From positions 1 to 17,971 of the forward strand of contig CALGAR010000148.1 of NCBI GenBank assembly GCA_937959285.1: a DNA stretch of 17,971 bases, given 5' to 3'. The position numbers were made by a program, and so were the translations under genes. The notes under the pieces are model-generated. The model was not told where the DNA came from. It saw only the letters and a list, made by a program, of their open reading frames with translations, and did not search any database. Of the stretch, positions 1-6,713 are shown piece after piece. The DNA comes from an uncultured Bryobacterales bacterium (lineage in GTDB: Bacteria; Acidobacteriota; Terriglobia; Bryobacterales; Bryobacteraceae). Every line of letters begins with the position of its first letter. Within the stretch, counting starts at the first letter, position 1.

Positions 1-1
1 C

Positions 2-949
2 ATCACGTTCGACTCGATGCCCGAGGTGCGCGCCGTTCTTGAGGCGCATCTGGACGTTGAGCGGGAACCGACGCTGACCATACGCTCGGTGTACGGACGC
101 AATCTGAGATTACTGGCCGGCCTGGACTGGGAATGGCTCCCTGCCAACGTCAGTCGAATCCTACCCGAAGAGCCCGATGATCCCCCGCGTTTCAAGGCCG
201 CATGGGAGAGCTTCGTCTGCTTCAATCAGCCCAACACCGCCCTTCTGCCGGTTCTGCTGCCCGCGTACAGGCGGGCGGTGTCCCACATAGGGCAGCCGAG
301 TAGTATGAGTCTTGGCTCCGAATTGCCGGAGGATCGCCTGGCGGAGCACCTGATGGTCTACTACTGCCTGGGGGCCTTGGAGTTCAAGTCTCCCGATGGT
401 CTGCTCGACACCTTCTACGCTACTGCTCGGGATGAGTTGCGGGGGCATGCTATGCGGTTTGTTGGCACAAGCGTGTCCCATTGGCTTGAGGGCGCGCCGT
501 CGCAGATTTTCGACCGGCTTAGACAATTGGTCGACCGGCGGCTCGAAGCGGCGCGACAGGCCGCCAACTCAGCAGACTTTGTGCAGGAACTGGCCAACTT
601 CGGATGGTGGTTCGCCTCCGAGAAATTCGACGAACGCTGGTCGCTCCAAACGCTACTTGCTGTTCTCCGGCTCACGCGAAAGGCGGAAGGCGAAATGGAC
701 GTTGTCAAGCTGCTTGCCGCCCGCTGCGCCCGGTATCCAGTCGAATGCGTGACTGCTCTGCGCCTCATGATTGAGGGCGACCGCGATCGCTGGCTGCTGT
801 TGGCGGTCGAGAACGACGCCATGGCGTTGTTGCGGCAGGCCCTGGGAAGCAACAACCCGGAAGCAGTTCTCGGTGCGAGGCGATTGGCAGAGGAACTCAT
901 TGCACGTGGGTACTTTGGATTCCGGGTCCTGTCAGCGTTTTGGACGTGA
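2..949 (+). CDS. C-terminal part of an unrecognised large protein
   Basis: The reading frame is open to the left edge of the window, with residues I-T-F-D-S before the first internal Met at position 17, so the true start lies outside. About 315 residues are visible, ending at a TGA at 947-949. The chain is rich in Leu, Ala and Arg and looks all-helical and soluble. It has no signal peptide, membrane segment or catalytic motif that I can name. Visible landmarks are a W-P-A-N-V segment, an A-A-W-E-S-F-V-C-F-N-Q-P-N patch near residue 65, an E-H-L-M-V-Y-Y patch, and alternating helices towards the C-terminus. This style resembles the C-terminal helical regions of very large bacterial ATPase or SIR2-like proteins found in accessory islands, but that is only an impression. 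It is followed by decayed sequence and an IS630 element, and shows no functional link to the catabolic genes further right. Confidence 0.6.
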   Translation: MTFDSMPEVRAVLEAHLDVEREPTLTIRSVYGRNLRLLAGLDWEWLPANVSRILPEEPDDPPRFKAAWESFVCFNQPNTALLPVLLPAYRRAVSHIGQPSSMSLGSELPEDRLAEHLMVYYCLGALEFKSPDGLLDTFYATARDELRGHAMRFVGTSVSHWLEGAPSQIFDRLRQLVDRRLEAARQAANSADFVQELANFGWWFASEKFDERWSLQTLLAVLRLTRKAEGEMDVVKLLAARCARYPVECVTALRLMIEGDRDRWLLLAVENDAMALLRQALGSNNPEAVLGARRLAEELIARGYFGFRVLSAFWT

Positions 950-979
950 AGTAATAAGGCCCTTTCGCGTTGACTCAGC

Positions 980-1058
980 TCAAAATTCTAAACGCATACC
1001 CAGCTGCACCAGCCAACGAAGAGAGGCCGCTGATAAGCCGCCGGCTCCGAGGAGTCTA
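980..1058 (-). pseudogene. Remnant of the C-terminal end of an outer-membrane receptor
   Basis: Read on the minus strand, about 26 codons end in L-V-Q-L-G-M-R-L-E-F followed by TGA (stop at 980-982). This closely matches the terminal beta-strand of Oar-type TonB-dependent receptors. The intact receptor in this window ends in F-Q-F-G-L-R-L-E-F. A terminal Phe is the usual outer-membrane-protein assembly signal. The fragment is cut on its upstream side by the IS630 element at 1059. Removing the element and one TA copy joins it to 2216 onward, where the frame meets a TAA at 2230-2232. The gene was therefore either already decayed or is out of frame there. A minus-strand reading just beyond it (about 2226-2290) has D-L-F-N-I-G-S-N, which is receptor-like but one frame off. 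The fragment is not functional. Confidence 0.55.
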
Positions 1059-1089
1059 GTCTCCTGTCCGGACTAATTCTTTACAATGG
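1059..1089. repeat. IS630 left terminal inverted repeat
   Basis: This pairs with 2183-2213. Mismatches lie at repeat positions 3, 13-15, 21 and 30. The outer edge abuts a TA at 1057-1058. Confidence 0.85.
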
Positions 1090-2158
1090 CTTCTCTGCAA
1101 CGGCGCACCTTGTCGAGAATAACGTCTGCGGTAGCCTTCCATTCAAAGGGCTTGGGTTCGTTGTTCCAGTTGGCCAACCACTGGTAGATCGCGCGCTCCA
1201 GGTCATCGACACAATGGAAGGTTCCGCGGCGGATCATGCGTTCCGTGATAAGCCCGAATAGACGTTCGACTTGATTGAGCCAGGAACTGCTGGTGGGCGT
1301 GAAATGAAAATGGAAACGGCGCCGCCTTTTGGGCTTCAACCAGCGCTGTACTGCCGCGCTCTTGTGGGTGGAATAGTTGTCCATAATCAGGTGAATGTCC
1401 TGATCCGGCGGCACCTCTTTTTCTAAGTGGTTGAGGAACCGGATGAATTCTTTGGCGCGATGCCGCGGCAGGCAACTGCCGATCACCTTCCCATTCAGGA
1501 TGTTGAATGCCGCAAATAGCGTGGTGGTCCCATGGCGCTTGTAGTCATGCGTCTGCCGCTCCGGCAGGCCGGGCCGTAGAGGCAGGATCGGCGCGGTCCG
1601 ATCCAACGCCTGGATTTGGCTTTTCTCATCAACACACAAAACCAAGGCTCGATCAGGCGGATTGAGATACAGCCCGACGATATCGCGGACCTTCTCTTCG
1701 AACCTCGGATCATTCGATAGCTTGAACCGCTCCACGCGGTGAGGCTGCACGTCATGTTTCTGCCAAACTTCGTGAACCACCGTCCGCGTAACGCCCAGAT
1801 GACAAGCCAAGGTGCGGACGCTCCAGTGCGTCGCATCGGAAGGACGCGTCTTCAACGTGGTATCCAGAATCTTCTGTTCCAGTTCCGGTGTTCGCACGCG
1901 CCGAGATCGCTTCCGTGTTTGCCGCCGCCGAATCGCGTCAATCCCTTCTTGGGCGAAGGCGCTTCGCGTGGCGATGACGGTGGGACGGGACAGGCCGGTT
2001 TGATCCGCAATCTGATTATTCGAGATTCCCTCGGAAGCCAGGAGGACGACGCGGCATTTCCGCGCCACGGATTGCGGTGTCGCCCCGGCTCGCGCGAGCG
2101 ATTCGAGAGCCTGCTTCTGGGACGGATCGAGAACGAGCGCCGACGCTGGCGTGAACAT
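1073..2158 (-). CDS. IS630-family transposase (DDE)
   Basis: This 361-residue enzyme cuts and pastes the element through a DDE (RNase H-like) catalytic core. The N-terminal part (about residues 15-135) holds two helix-turn-helix units typical of the family: I-S-N-N-Q-I-A-D-Q-T-G-L-S-R-P-T-V near 45-61 and H-W-S-V-R-T-L-A-C-H-L-G near 111-122. The probable catalytic residues are Asp177 (VLCVDEKS), Asp260 (HLIMDNYSTH) and Glu298 (SSWLNQVERLF). The segment between the first and second Asp has the usual R-H-G-T-T-T-L-F-A-A-F. Length and motif order are normal, and no frameshift is present, so it reads as one intact protein rather than the two overlapping frames used by some relatives. The ATG at 2156-2158 has a GAGG close upstream. 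Confidence 0.95.
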   Translation of the reverse strand: MFTPASALVLDPSQKQALESLARAGATPQSVARKCRVVLLASEGISNNQIADQTGLSRPTVIATRSAFAQEGIDAIRRRQTRKRSRRVRTPELEQKILDTTLKTRPSDATHWSVRTLACHLGVTRTVVHEVWQKHDVQPHRVERFKLSNDPRFEEKVRDIVGLYLNPPDRALVLCVDEKSQIQALDRTAPILPLRPGLPERQTHDYKRHGTTTLFAAFNILNGKVIGSCLPRHRAKEFIRFLNHLEKEVPPDQDIHLIMDNYSTHKSAAVQRWLKPKRRRRFHFHFTPTSSSWLNQVERLFGLITERMIRRGTFHCVDDLERAIYQWLANWNNEPKPFEWKATADVILDKVRRCREAIVKN

Positions 2159-2182
2159 GCCTCATTAAATCACAATACGCCG

Positions 2183-2213
2183 CTATTGTAAACAATTATC
2201 ACGGACAGGACAC
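2183..2213. repeat. IS630 right terminal inverted repeat
   Basis: This is the reverse-complement partner of 1059-1089, with 25 of 31 positions matching. It lies upstream of the transposase start, so it probably overlaps the transposase promoter. The outer edge abuts the second TA copy at 2214-2215. Confidence 0.85.
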
Positions 2214-2349
2214 TAGGTTCAATTATCGGTTACTGCCGATATTGAAAAGGTCGCCGTTGGCCGCCTGGATCGTAAGCGAGAGCTGGTTGTGATTGGCAAG
2301 GTGTGGTATTGAAAACCCGTACGTGACGAACACACGTACATTTGGCGGG

Positions 2350-2457
2350 CTCCCGGATCGAGTGAGGGACTGGAAAGTTGACAATCCCACCATCGATCGC
2401 TGGTTCAATCCAGCTGCCTTCGGGCCGAGGAATGCCCCGCCTGGCAGAACGGGCGCC
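2350..2457 (+). pseudogene. Fragment of an Oar-type TonB-dependent receptor
   Basis: On the plus strand this stretch reads L-P-D-R-V-R-D-W-K-V, then D-N-P-T-I-D-R-W-F-N-P-A-A-F (the NPTIDRWFNPAAF part at 2383-2421). That pattern is a hallmark of the late barrel region of acidobacterial Oar-like receptors. The intact receptor here has the related D-N-P-T-M-D-R-F-F-D near its own C-terminus. The fragment has no start, loses resemblance after about 2457, and runs into the 3' end of the amidohydrolase. The nucleotide match to the intact copy is only partial, so it comes from a separate, divergent paralogue. It lies opposite in strand to the receptor tail at 980-1058. The rest of 2216-2462 shows no gene, only a short 6-bp-stem palindrome at 2224-2241. 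Confidence 0.55.
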
Positions 2458-2462
2458 TGTGC

Positions 2463-3308
2463 TCAGGAGCGAAATAAGATCGACTCGGCCGTCTTTCCCA
2501 GCAGCCACTCGCGATCCACGGCGGATAAAAAGTCGAGGCGCTTGGTGATGAGTTCGACCGAGTCGGCGTACGTATGCCCACCCTGTACCTGGAACGGGCA
2601 GTCGCTCGCCCACATTAGGCGCTTCGGGCCGTACGCTTCAAACACGCGCCGGATCAATGGAATGAGATCCGTGTAAGGAGGCTGCTTCCGGCCGAGCGCA
2701 TAGAATGCCGACACCTTCACGTACACGTTCCGGTGCTTCGAAAGGCCGCACAGCGCCTTGACGTCCTCGTCGCGAATCACACCGTCGACTCCGATTCGCG
2801 CCATGTGATCGATCACCACAGGCGTATCCGGAAACCGTGAGCACATGCGGTCGATCCCAGGTAAAGCTGCGGGGTCGATCAGCGGGCACATCGCCAGCCG
2901 GCGCTCGGCTCCGCAACGCCACATTTCCAACATCGTCGTCGTGTCGAGCCAAGTCTTCGGCGAGTCGCCCGGAGTAATCCGGAAGCCTGTGACGCCGCGC
3001 TCCGAAAGTCTCGTCATCTGCTCGGCCGCGTTGGTTGCGCTCTCCGAGATGATGCCGATCCCGGAAAAGCCCCCCGGATACGCACGGATGCTATCAAGCA
3101 TGTACGAGTTGTCCGAGCCGTAGAAGCTCATTTGAATGAGCACCGCGCGTGTGACGCCATTCGGCTTGGCGTGCGCGAGGAAGTGGTCAGGCGTGAAGTG
3201 CGGCGGCGGGTAATCCTGCGCGTTCAGGACGCGCGGGTAGCGGACCCGGTCATCCGTCCAGACATGGACATGAGCATCGATCCATCCGTGAGGTGTCTTG
3301 TTCGCCAT
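2463..3308 (-). CDS. Amidohydrolase-2 family protein (lactonase-like TIM-barrel hydrolase)
   Basis: This 281-residue cytoplasmic protein belongs to the amidohydrolase-related family (PF04909 type), which includes 2-pyrone-4,6-dicarboxylate lactonase and L-fucono/L-rhamnono-lactonases. The metal-binding D-A-H-V-H-V-W motif is at residues 11-17 (His13, His15). A conserved V-I-D-H-M-A segment has His168, and the signature W-A-S-D-C-P has the catalytic-type Asp236. N-V-Y-V-K-V-S near 194-200 is the usual strand after the His. Length is normal for this family. The likely reaction is hydrolysis of a sugar-acid lactone or similar ring ester, but decarboxylating or hydratase-like relatives cannot be excluded. 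It is divergent from the MFS carrier, with 35 bp between start codons, so both probably share a control region. No strong Shine-Dalgarno sequence is visible. Confidence 0.85.
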   Translation of the reverse strand: MANKTPHGWIDAHVHVWTDDRVRYPRVLNAQDYPPPHFTPDHFLAHAKPNGVTRAVLIQMSFYGSDNSYMLDSIRAYPGGFSGIGIISESATNAAEQMTRLSERGVTGFRITPGDSPKTWLDTTTMLEMWRCGAERRLAMCPLIDPAALPGIDRMCSRFPDTPVVIDHMARIGVDGVIRDEDVKALCGLSKHRNVYVKVSAFYALGRKQPPYTDLIPLIRRVFEAYGPKRLMWASDCPFQVQGGHTYADSVELITKRLDFLSAVDREWLLGKTAESILFRS

Positions 3309-3343
3309 AAGTCAGGTTGAGCGCCTAGAATGGTAGAACTTCT

Positions 3344-4582
3344 ATGCAACCAGCCGCAACGCTGCGTTCCGCAGCATCTGCTAATAACGGCGTTTTCGTC
3401 CTCCTCGTGGTTTCGATTGCGATCAATTATCTGGATCGCGGCGCGCTTTCTGTTGCGGCTCCGAACGTCTCCACAGCATTCGCGCTCTCTCCAGTTCAAA
3501 TGGGGCTGCTGTTTTCGGCGTTCTTCTGGAGCTATTCGGTGTTTCAACTTGTGGCAGGCTGGATCGTGGACCGTTACCCGGTCCGTTGGGTGTATGCGGG
3601 CGGCTTCTTTCTCTGGTCGATCGCGACCGCTCTTACCGGAGTCGCCCAATCGTTCTATCTGCTGCTGGCATCGCGGCTGCTCCTCGGCGTTGGCGAAAGC
3701 GTGGCCTACCCGGCATGTTCGAAGTTCCTGGCGCAGAATGTTCCCGAAACGAGACGCGGGCTCGCGAACGCCTGGATTGACGCTGCCTCCAAGCTCGGTC
3801 CCGGCATTACGATCCTCGCGGGTGGCCTGCTGGTGAGCCTGCTCGGATGGCGCGCACTGTTTCTCGGCGGGGGCCTCCTGAGCCTGTTGTGGCTGATTCC
3901 GTGGATCTCATGGACGCGAGGTGACGAGGCAAGTCCCTCTCTCCAAGCAGGGCGCTCGCCGCGCTGGAGCGATCTCCTGCGGCGCAGGGAGCCGTGGGGC
4001 ACTTCCTTGGGCATGTTTTCGCTTGGATACGCCTGGTACTTCCTCATCTCGTGGCTGCCGAGCTATCTGGTCACACAGCGCGGGCTGTCCATGAACACGA
4101 TGGCTGTTTTCGGCTCCGTGCCTTTCTGGGTGATGGCTGCCTCTTCCGTGTTCTTCGGGTGGACGTCGGACCGCCGGATTCGCGCCGGTGCAGACGCTGC
4201 GCAGGTTCGCCGCCGCTATGTCGTACTCGGGCTGGTGTTGTGTGCCCTTACGATTGTTCCCGCGGCGCTGGTCCATGACAACACCGTGTCGATTCTGCTG
4301 ATCAGCGCGGCCTGCTTTGTCCTTGGGCTCTTCACCTCGAATGTCTGGGCCGCCACGCAAACCCTCGCAGGCCCGGTGATGTCGGGGAAATGGACGGGAA
4401 TGCAGAATGCGATCGGCAATCTTGGCGGGGTCGTCTCACCGCTTGTCACCGGCTGGATCGTGCAGCAGACCGGATCCTTCAACCTCGCGTTTGTCGTCGC
4501 GGCAGTCGTGCTGATCGCCGGAGCACTGGTGTACTTTGTGCTGGTGCCGGAAGTGCGGGCGCTTGACTGGGCTACTGAGTGA
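3344..4582 (+). CDS. MFS transporter, anion:cation symporter (ACS) type
   Basis: This 412-residue inner-membrane carrier has about twelve hydrophobic helices. Its family features are N-Y-L-D-R at residues 28-32 in the first helix, the MFS motif A-like loop G-W-I-V-D-R-Y-P-V-R at 72-81, and R-L-L-L-G-V-G-E-S at 111-119. A hydrophilic central loop lies near 190-215. This combination is typical of ACS carriers for hexuronates, glucarate, galactonate and similar organic anions. The precise substrate cannot be read. The start ATG is 35 bp from the divergent amidohydrolase start and has only a weak ribosome site. The 3' end overlaps the 3' end of the convergent RhaT-like gene by 11 bp. With the lactonase-like neighbour it may supply a sugar acid to the cytoplasm. 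Confidence 0.88.
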   Translation: MQPAATLRSAASANNGVFVLLVVSIAINYLDRGALSVAAPNVSTAFALSPVQMGLLFSAFFWSYSVFQLVAGWIVDRYPVRWVYAGGFFLWSIATALTGVAQSFYLLLASRLLLGVGESVAYPACSKFLAQNVPETRRGLANAWIDAASKLGPGITILAGGLLVSLLGWRALFLGGGLLSLLWLIPWISWTRGDEASPSLQAGRSPRWSDLLRRREPWGTSLGMFSLGYAWYFLISWLPSYLVTQRGLSMNTMAVFGSVPFWVMAASSVFFGWTSDRRIRAGADAAQVRRRYVVLGLVLCALTIVPAALVHDNTVSILLISAACFVLGLFTSNVWAATQTLAGPVMSGKWTGMQNAIGNLGGVVSPLVTGWIVQQTGSFNLAFVVAAVVLIAGALVYFVLVPEVRALDWATE

Positions 4583-5579
4583 GCTGGTTCGCGTAACCCA
4601 GGCCGAACAACGCCACCAGCAGGAGAATCAGTCCGTAGCCGAGCTGCCGCATCGACGATCGCGGCGCGCCCTTCCACTCGCCTGTGTAGAGTCCGAGCAC
4701 GTTCGCTGTCAGGACCATCGTGCTCATCATCGCCGACCATCCGAATGAGGCTCCAAGCGGCCCCAGCCGGCTGGTGCCCGCGCCGTAAAACGCGAAGCCG
4801 AGCATCCAGAGCGTTCCCATCGCGAGGCCGCAGGTGACATTCAGTGCCGGACGGTAGCGGCCGAACTGCAGTAGAGTGCCATTCCGGATCAAAAGGCTCA
4901 TCGAGTAGGCCGCGTTGCACAGGAACAATGAGATGGTCAACAAAGCCCAGACCACGTTCGGGGCGAAATTGGGGCTGGCACCCATCGCTTTGGCGTGTAC
5001 GATGATCGGTTCTCCGAGAACGTAGCCGATGTTGCCCGCCGAAGACAGCAGGCCCGAAGCAACACAGATCGCGACGCCGCGAACGTAGCTCTTATCTGCC
5101 GAAACCTTTTCCTTCCACCTGCCCGCAGCCGAGCACACTGCGACGCCGCTCAGCATGATAGCGAGCGCGATCGCCGTAGCGATGAGGCTGGTTGTGCCAG
5201 GGCGTGCGCCGAGCAGAACGAGCGGGACAGCCGTACCGCTGATCGACGCGACGCCGAGAATCACGGCAAATCCAATCGACAGGCCCACCGCGTTCACGCC
5301 AAGTCCGAAAGTCAGCGCGCCGGCTCCCCAGAGCAGCCCCATCAGCATGACCATCGCAACCCGCAGCCCGTCCGCCCCCGCGTACACCGCAAATGCCTGC
5401 GGAACGGTCATGAAGACGAACAGCCATGGACAGATCAGATAAGCGGTGGTCGCGAACACGAGCCATGTATTCTCCCACGCCCATCCTTTCGTCCATTTCA
5501 TGGGCAGCATAAAGCTGCCCTGGAATATGCCGGCCGATAGGACGTACATCCAGCCGGAGTAGCTCACATCAGCCTGCAT
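4572..5579 (-). CDS. RhaT-like sugar:proton symporter
   Basis: This 335-residue integral membrane protein has about ten helices and belongs to the L-rhamnose-proton symporter family (PF06379, drug/metabolite transporter superfamily). The diagnostic N-terminal stretch at residues 17-40 reads G-I-F-Q-G-S-F-M-L-P-M-K, then K-G-W-A-W-E-N-T-W-L, very close to the RhaT family pattern. A later G-L-L-W-G-A-G-A-L-T-F-G-L-G is also typical. Length is near that of RhaT. No rhamnose isomerase, kinase or aldolase is nearby, so the cargo is probably another sugar or sugar derivative. This is the last gene of the minus-strand operon. Its ATG lies inside the end of the PLP-enzyme gene (11-bp overlap), with GGAG about 11 bases upstream, which indicates translational coupling. 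Confidence 0.87.
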   Translation of the reverse strand: MQADVSYSGWMYVLSAGIFQGSFMLPMKWTKGWAWENTWLVFATTAYLICPWLFVFMTVPQAFAVYAGADGLRVAMVMLMGLLWGAGALTFGLGVNAVGLSIGFAVILGVASISGTAVPLVLLGARPGTTSLIATAIALAIMLSGVAVCSAAGRWKEKVSADKSYVRGVAICVASGLLSSAGNIGYVLGEPIIVHAKAMGASPNFAPNVVWALLTISLFLCNAAYSMSLLIRNGTLLQFGRYRPALNVTCGLAMGTLWMLGFAFYGAGTSRLGPLGASFGWSAMMSTMVLTANVLGLYTGEWKGAPRSSMRQLGYGLILLLVALFGLGYANQLTQ

Positions 5580-6711
5580 ACTTCACTTGCTCCAGTACGT
5601 GTGGAAGCGCCGATACAAGCGCCGCCGTGTCGGTCTCGTCGTTGTAAAAATGAACGGAGGCTCTGACCCGGTTATCTCCGCCCCACACGGTAATGCCGCG
5701 CTCCTCGAGGGCCGACGCGATCGCGACGGCGTGCTCATGTTCGAAGGCAACGATGCCGGAGACCAGCGACGGATCAGCCGGAGTAAGCATCTTCAGACCC
5801 AACGCAGCCAGGTTCCGGCGAAGCTCGAGACACAGTGCATTGACGCGCTGCCGTTCCCGCTCGTGGTCGAGAGAGAGAACGAACTTGAGCGCTTCGCACA
5901 TGGCATATAACGATCCGAAGTTCGGCATCCCTGCGGCGATGCACGCGGCCCCGGGCTTCAAAGTGTAACGCTCGAACCGGTCGGGCGTGAAGCAGCTTTC
6001 AACGGAATACCATCCGACGCCGATGGGTTCAAAGCGCTCTCGAAAGGCGGGCGAGACATACACCACGGCCAAGCCATGCGGCCCCATCAGCCATTTGAAC
6101 GTGCTCGACATCAGGTAATCGATGCCGTCCAGCGGTACAGGACAGCGGCCCAGCGCCTGAGTGGCATCTACGCACAGCACGGCGCCAACGTCGTGTGCCA
6201 TGCGAGAGAGTTCGACTGTGCAGGGAAAGTACGCTCCAGATTTGTAGCTCACCAGGCTGACCGAAACGAGCCGTGTTCGCTGATTGATTTTTGCCGCCAG
6301 CTCCTGCATCGGAATGCAGCCGTCGGGGCACTGCACAACGTGCACTTGAACGCCGCGACGCCGGAGTGCGAGCCACGGCAGCACGTTCGACGGGAACTCG
6401 AGATCCGTGATGACGATCTCGTCACCTGCGCGCAGCTCCAGCGAGGCTGCAAGGATATTCAGCGCATCGGAGGCACTGGGAGCGAACGCGACATCTGCTA
6501 CGGGAGCGCCCAGCAATCGTGCCGCGAGTTCGCGAGCTTCCGCTTCTTTCTCGAAGTGCCGCCTGCGGCCCGGTGTCCCGACCTCCTTTTCTCGCAGGTA
6601 CTCGGAGTACGTCGCAGCTACACCCGGAGCGGGCAATCCTTCGGCCGCCGTATCCAGATAGCCACCCTGAAGCGCACGAACAAACATGCTGCGGCAAGTT
6701 GACGATGACAT
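5569..6711 (-). CDS. Class V aminotransferase-fold PLP enzyme
   Basis: This 380-residue cytoplasmic enzyme belongs to the PLP fold-type I, class V group (cysteine desulfurase, isopenicillin-N epimerase and kynureninase relatives). The S-S-T-F-K-W-L-M-G-P-H-G segment holds the likely Schiff-base Lys206. The cofactor-ring Asp is Asp182 in V-D-A-T-Q-A-L-G. Phosphate-site residues fall around P-S-A-S-D-A-L-N (78-85), and E-F-P-S-N (105-109) is also typical. No flexible loop with an active-site Cys, as used by cysteine desulfurases, is evident, which argues for an epimerase, lyase or aminotransferase role. No Fe-S or sulfur-carrier genes are near. It starts two bases after the M20 gene's stop codon, and its end overlaps the RhaT-like start. 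A likely job is to act on an amino acid or amino sugar released upstream in the pathway, which is inference. Confidence 0.85.
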   Translation of the reverse strand: MSSSTCRSMFVRALQGGYLDTAAEGLPAPGVAATYSEYLREKEVGTPGRRRHFEKEAEARELAARLLGAPVADVAFAPSASDALNILAASLELRAGDEIVITDLEFPSNVLPWLALRRRGVQVHVVQCPDGCIPMQELAAKINQRTRLVSVSLVSYKSGAYFPCTVELSRMAHDVGAVLCVDATQALGRCPVPLDGIDYLMSSTFKWLMGPHGLAVVYVSPAFRERFEPIGVGWYSVESCFTPDRFERYTLKPGAACIAAGMPNFGSLYAMCEALKFVLSLDHERERQRVNALCLELRRNLAALGLKMLTPADPSLVSGIVAFEHEHAVAIASALEERGITVWGGDNRVRASVHFYNDETDTAALVSALPHVLEQVKYAG

Positions 6712-6713
6712 AT

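Larger units (their letters stand above)
1059..2213 (-). mobile_element. IS630-family insertion sequence, apparently complete
   Basis: The ends carry imperfect inverted repeats of about 31 bp (1059-1089 and 2183-2213) that match at 25 of 31 positions. Both share the core TCCTGTCCG near the tip and TTTACAAT further in. The element is flanked by a TA dinucleotide on each side (1057-1058 and 2214-2215), the target duplication expected for IS630/Tc1-mariner elements. The single gene inside fills almost the whole 1,155 bp. The left repeat includes the transposase stop codon. The intact open frame and well-matched ends suggest a fairly recent insertion that may still be mobile. Confidence 0.9.

Noticed and set aside
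2224..2241. Palindrome with a 6-bp stem and 6-base loop as a terminator
   Set aside because: The stem is short, only half G/C, and is not followed by a T-run on either strand.
4216..4920. 234-codon minus-strand open frame across the MFS and RhaT-like 3' ends
   Set aside because: It overlaps two well-supported membrane protein genes and has no recognisable domain.
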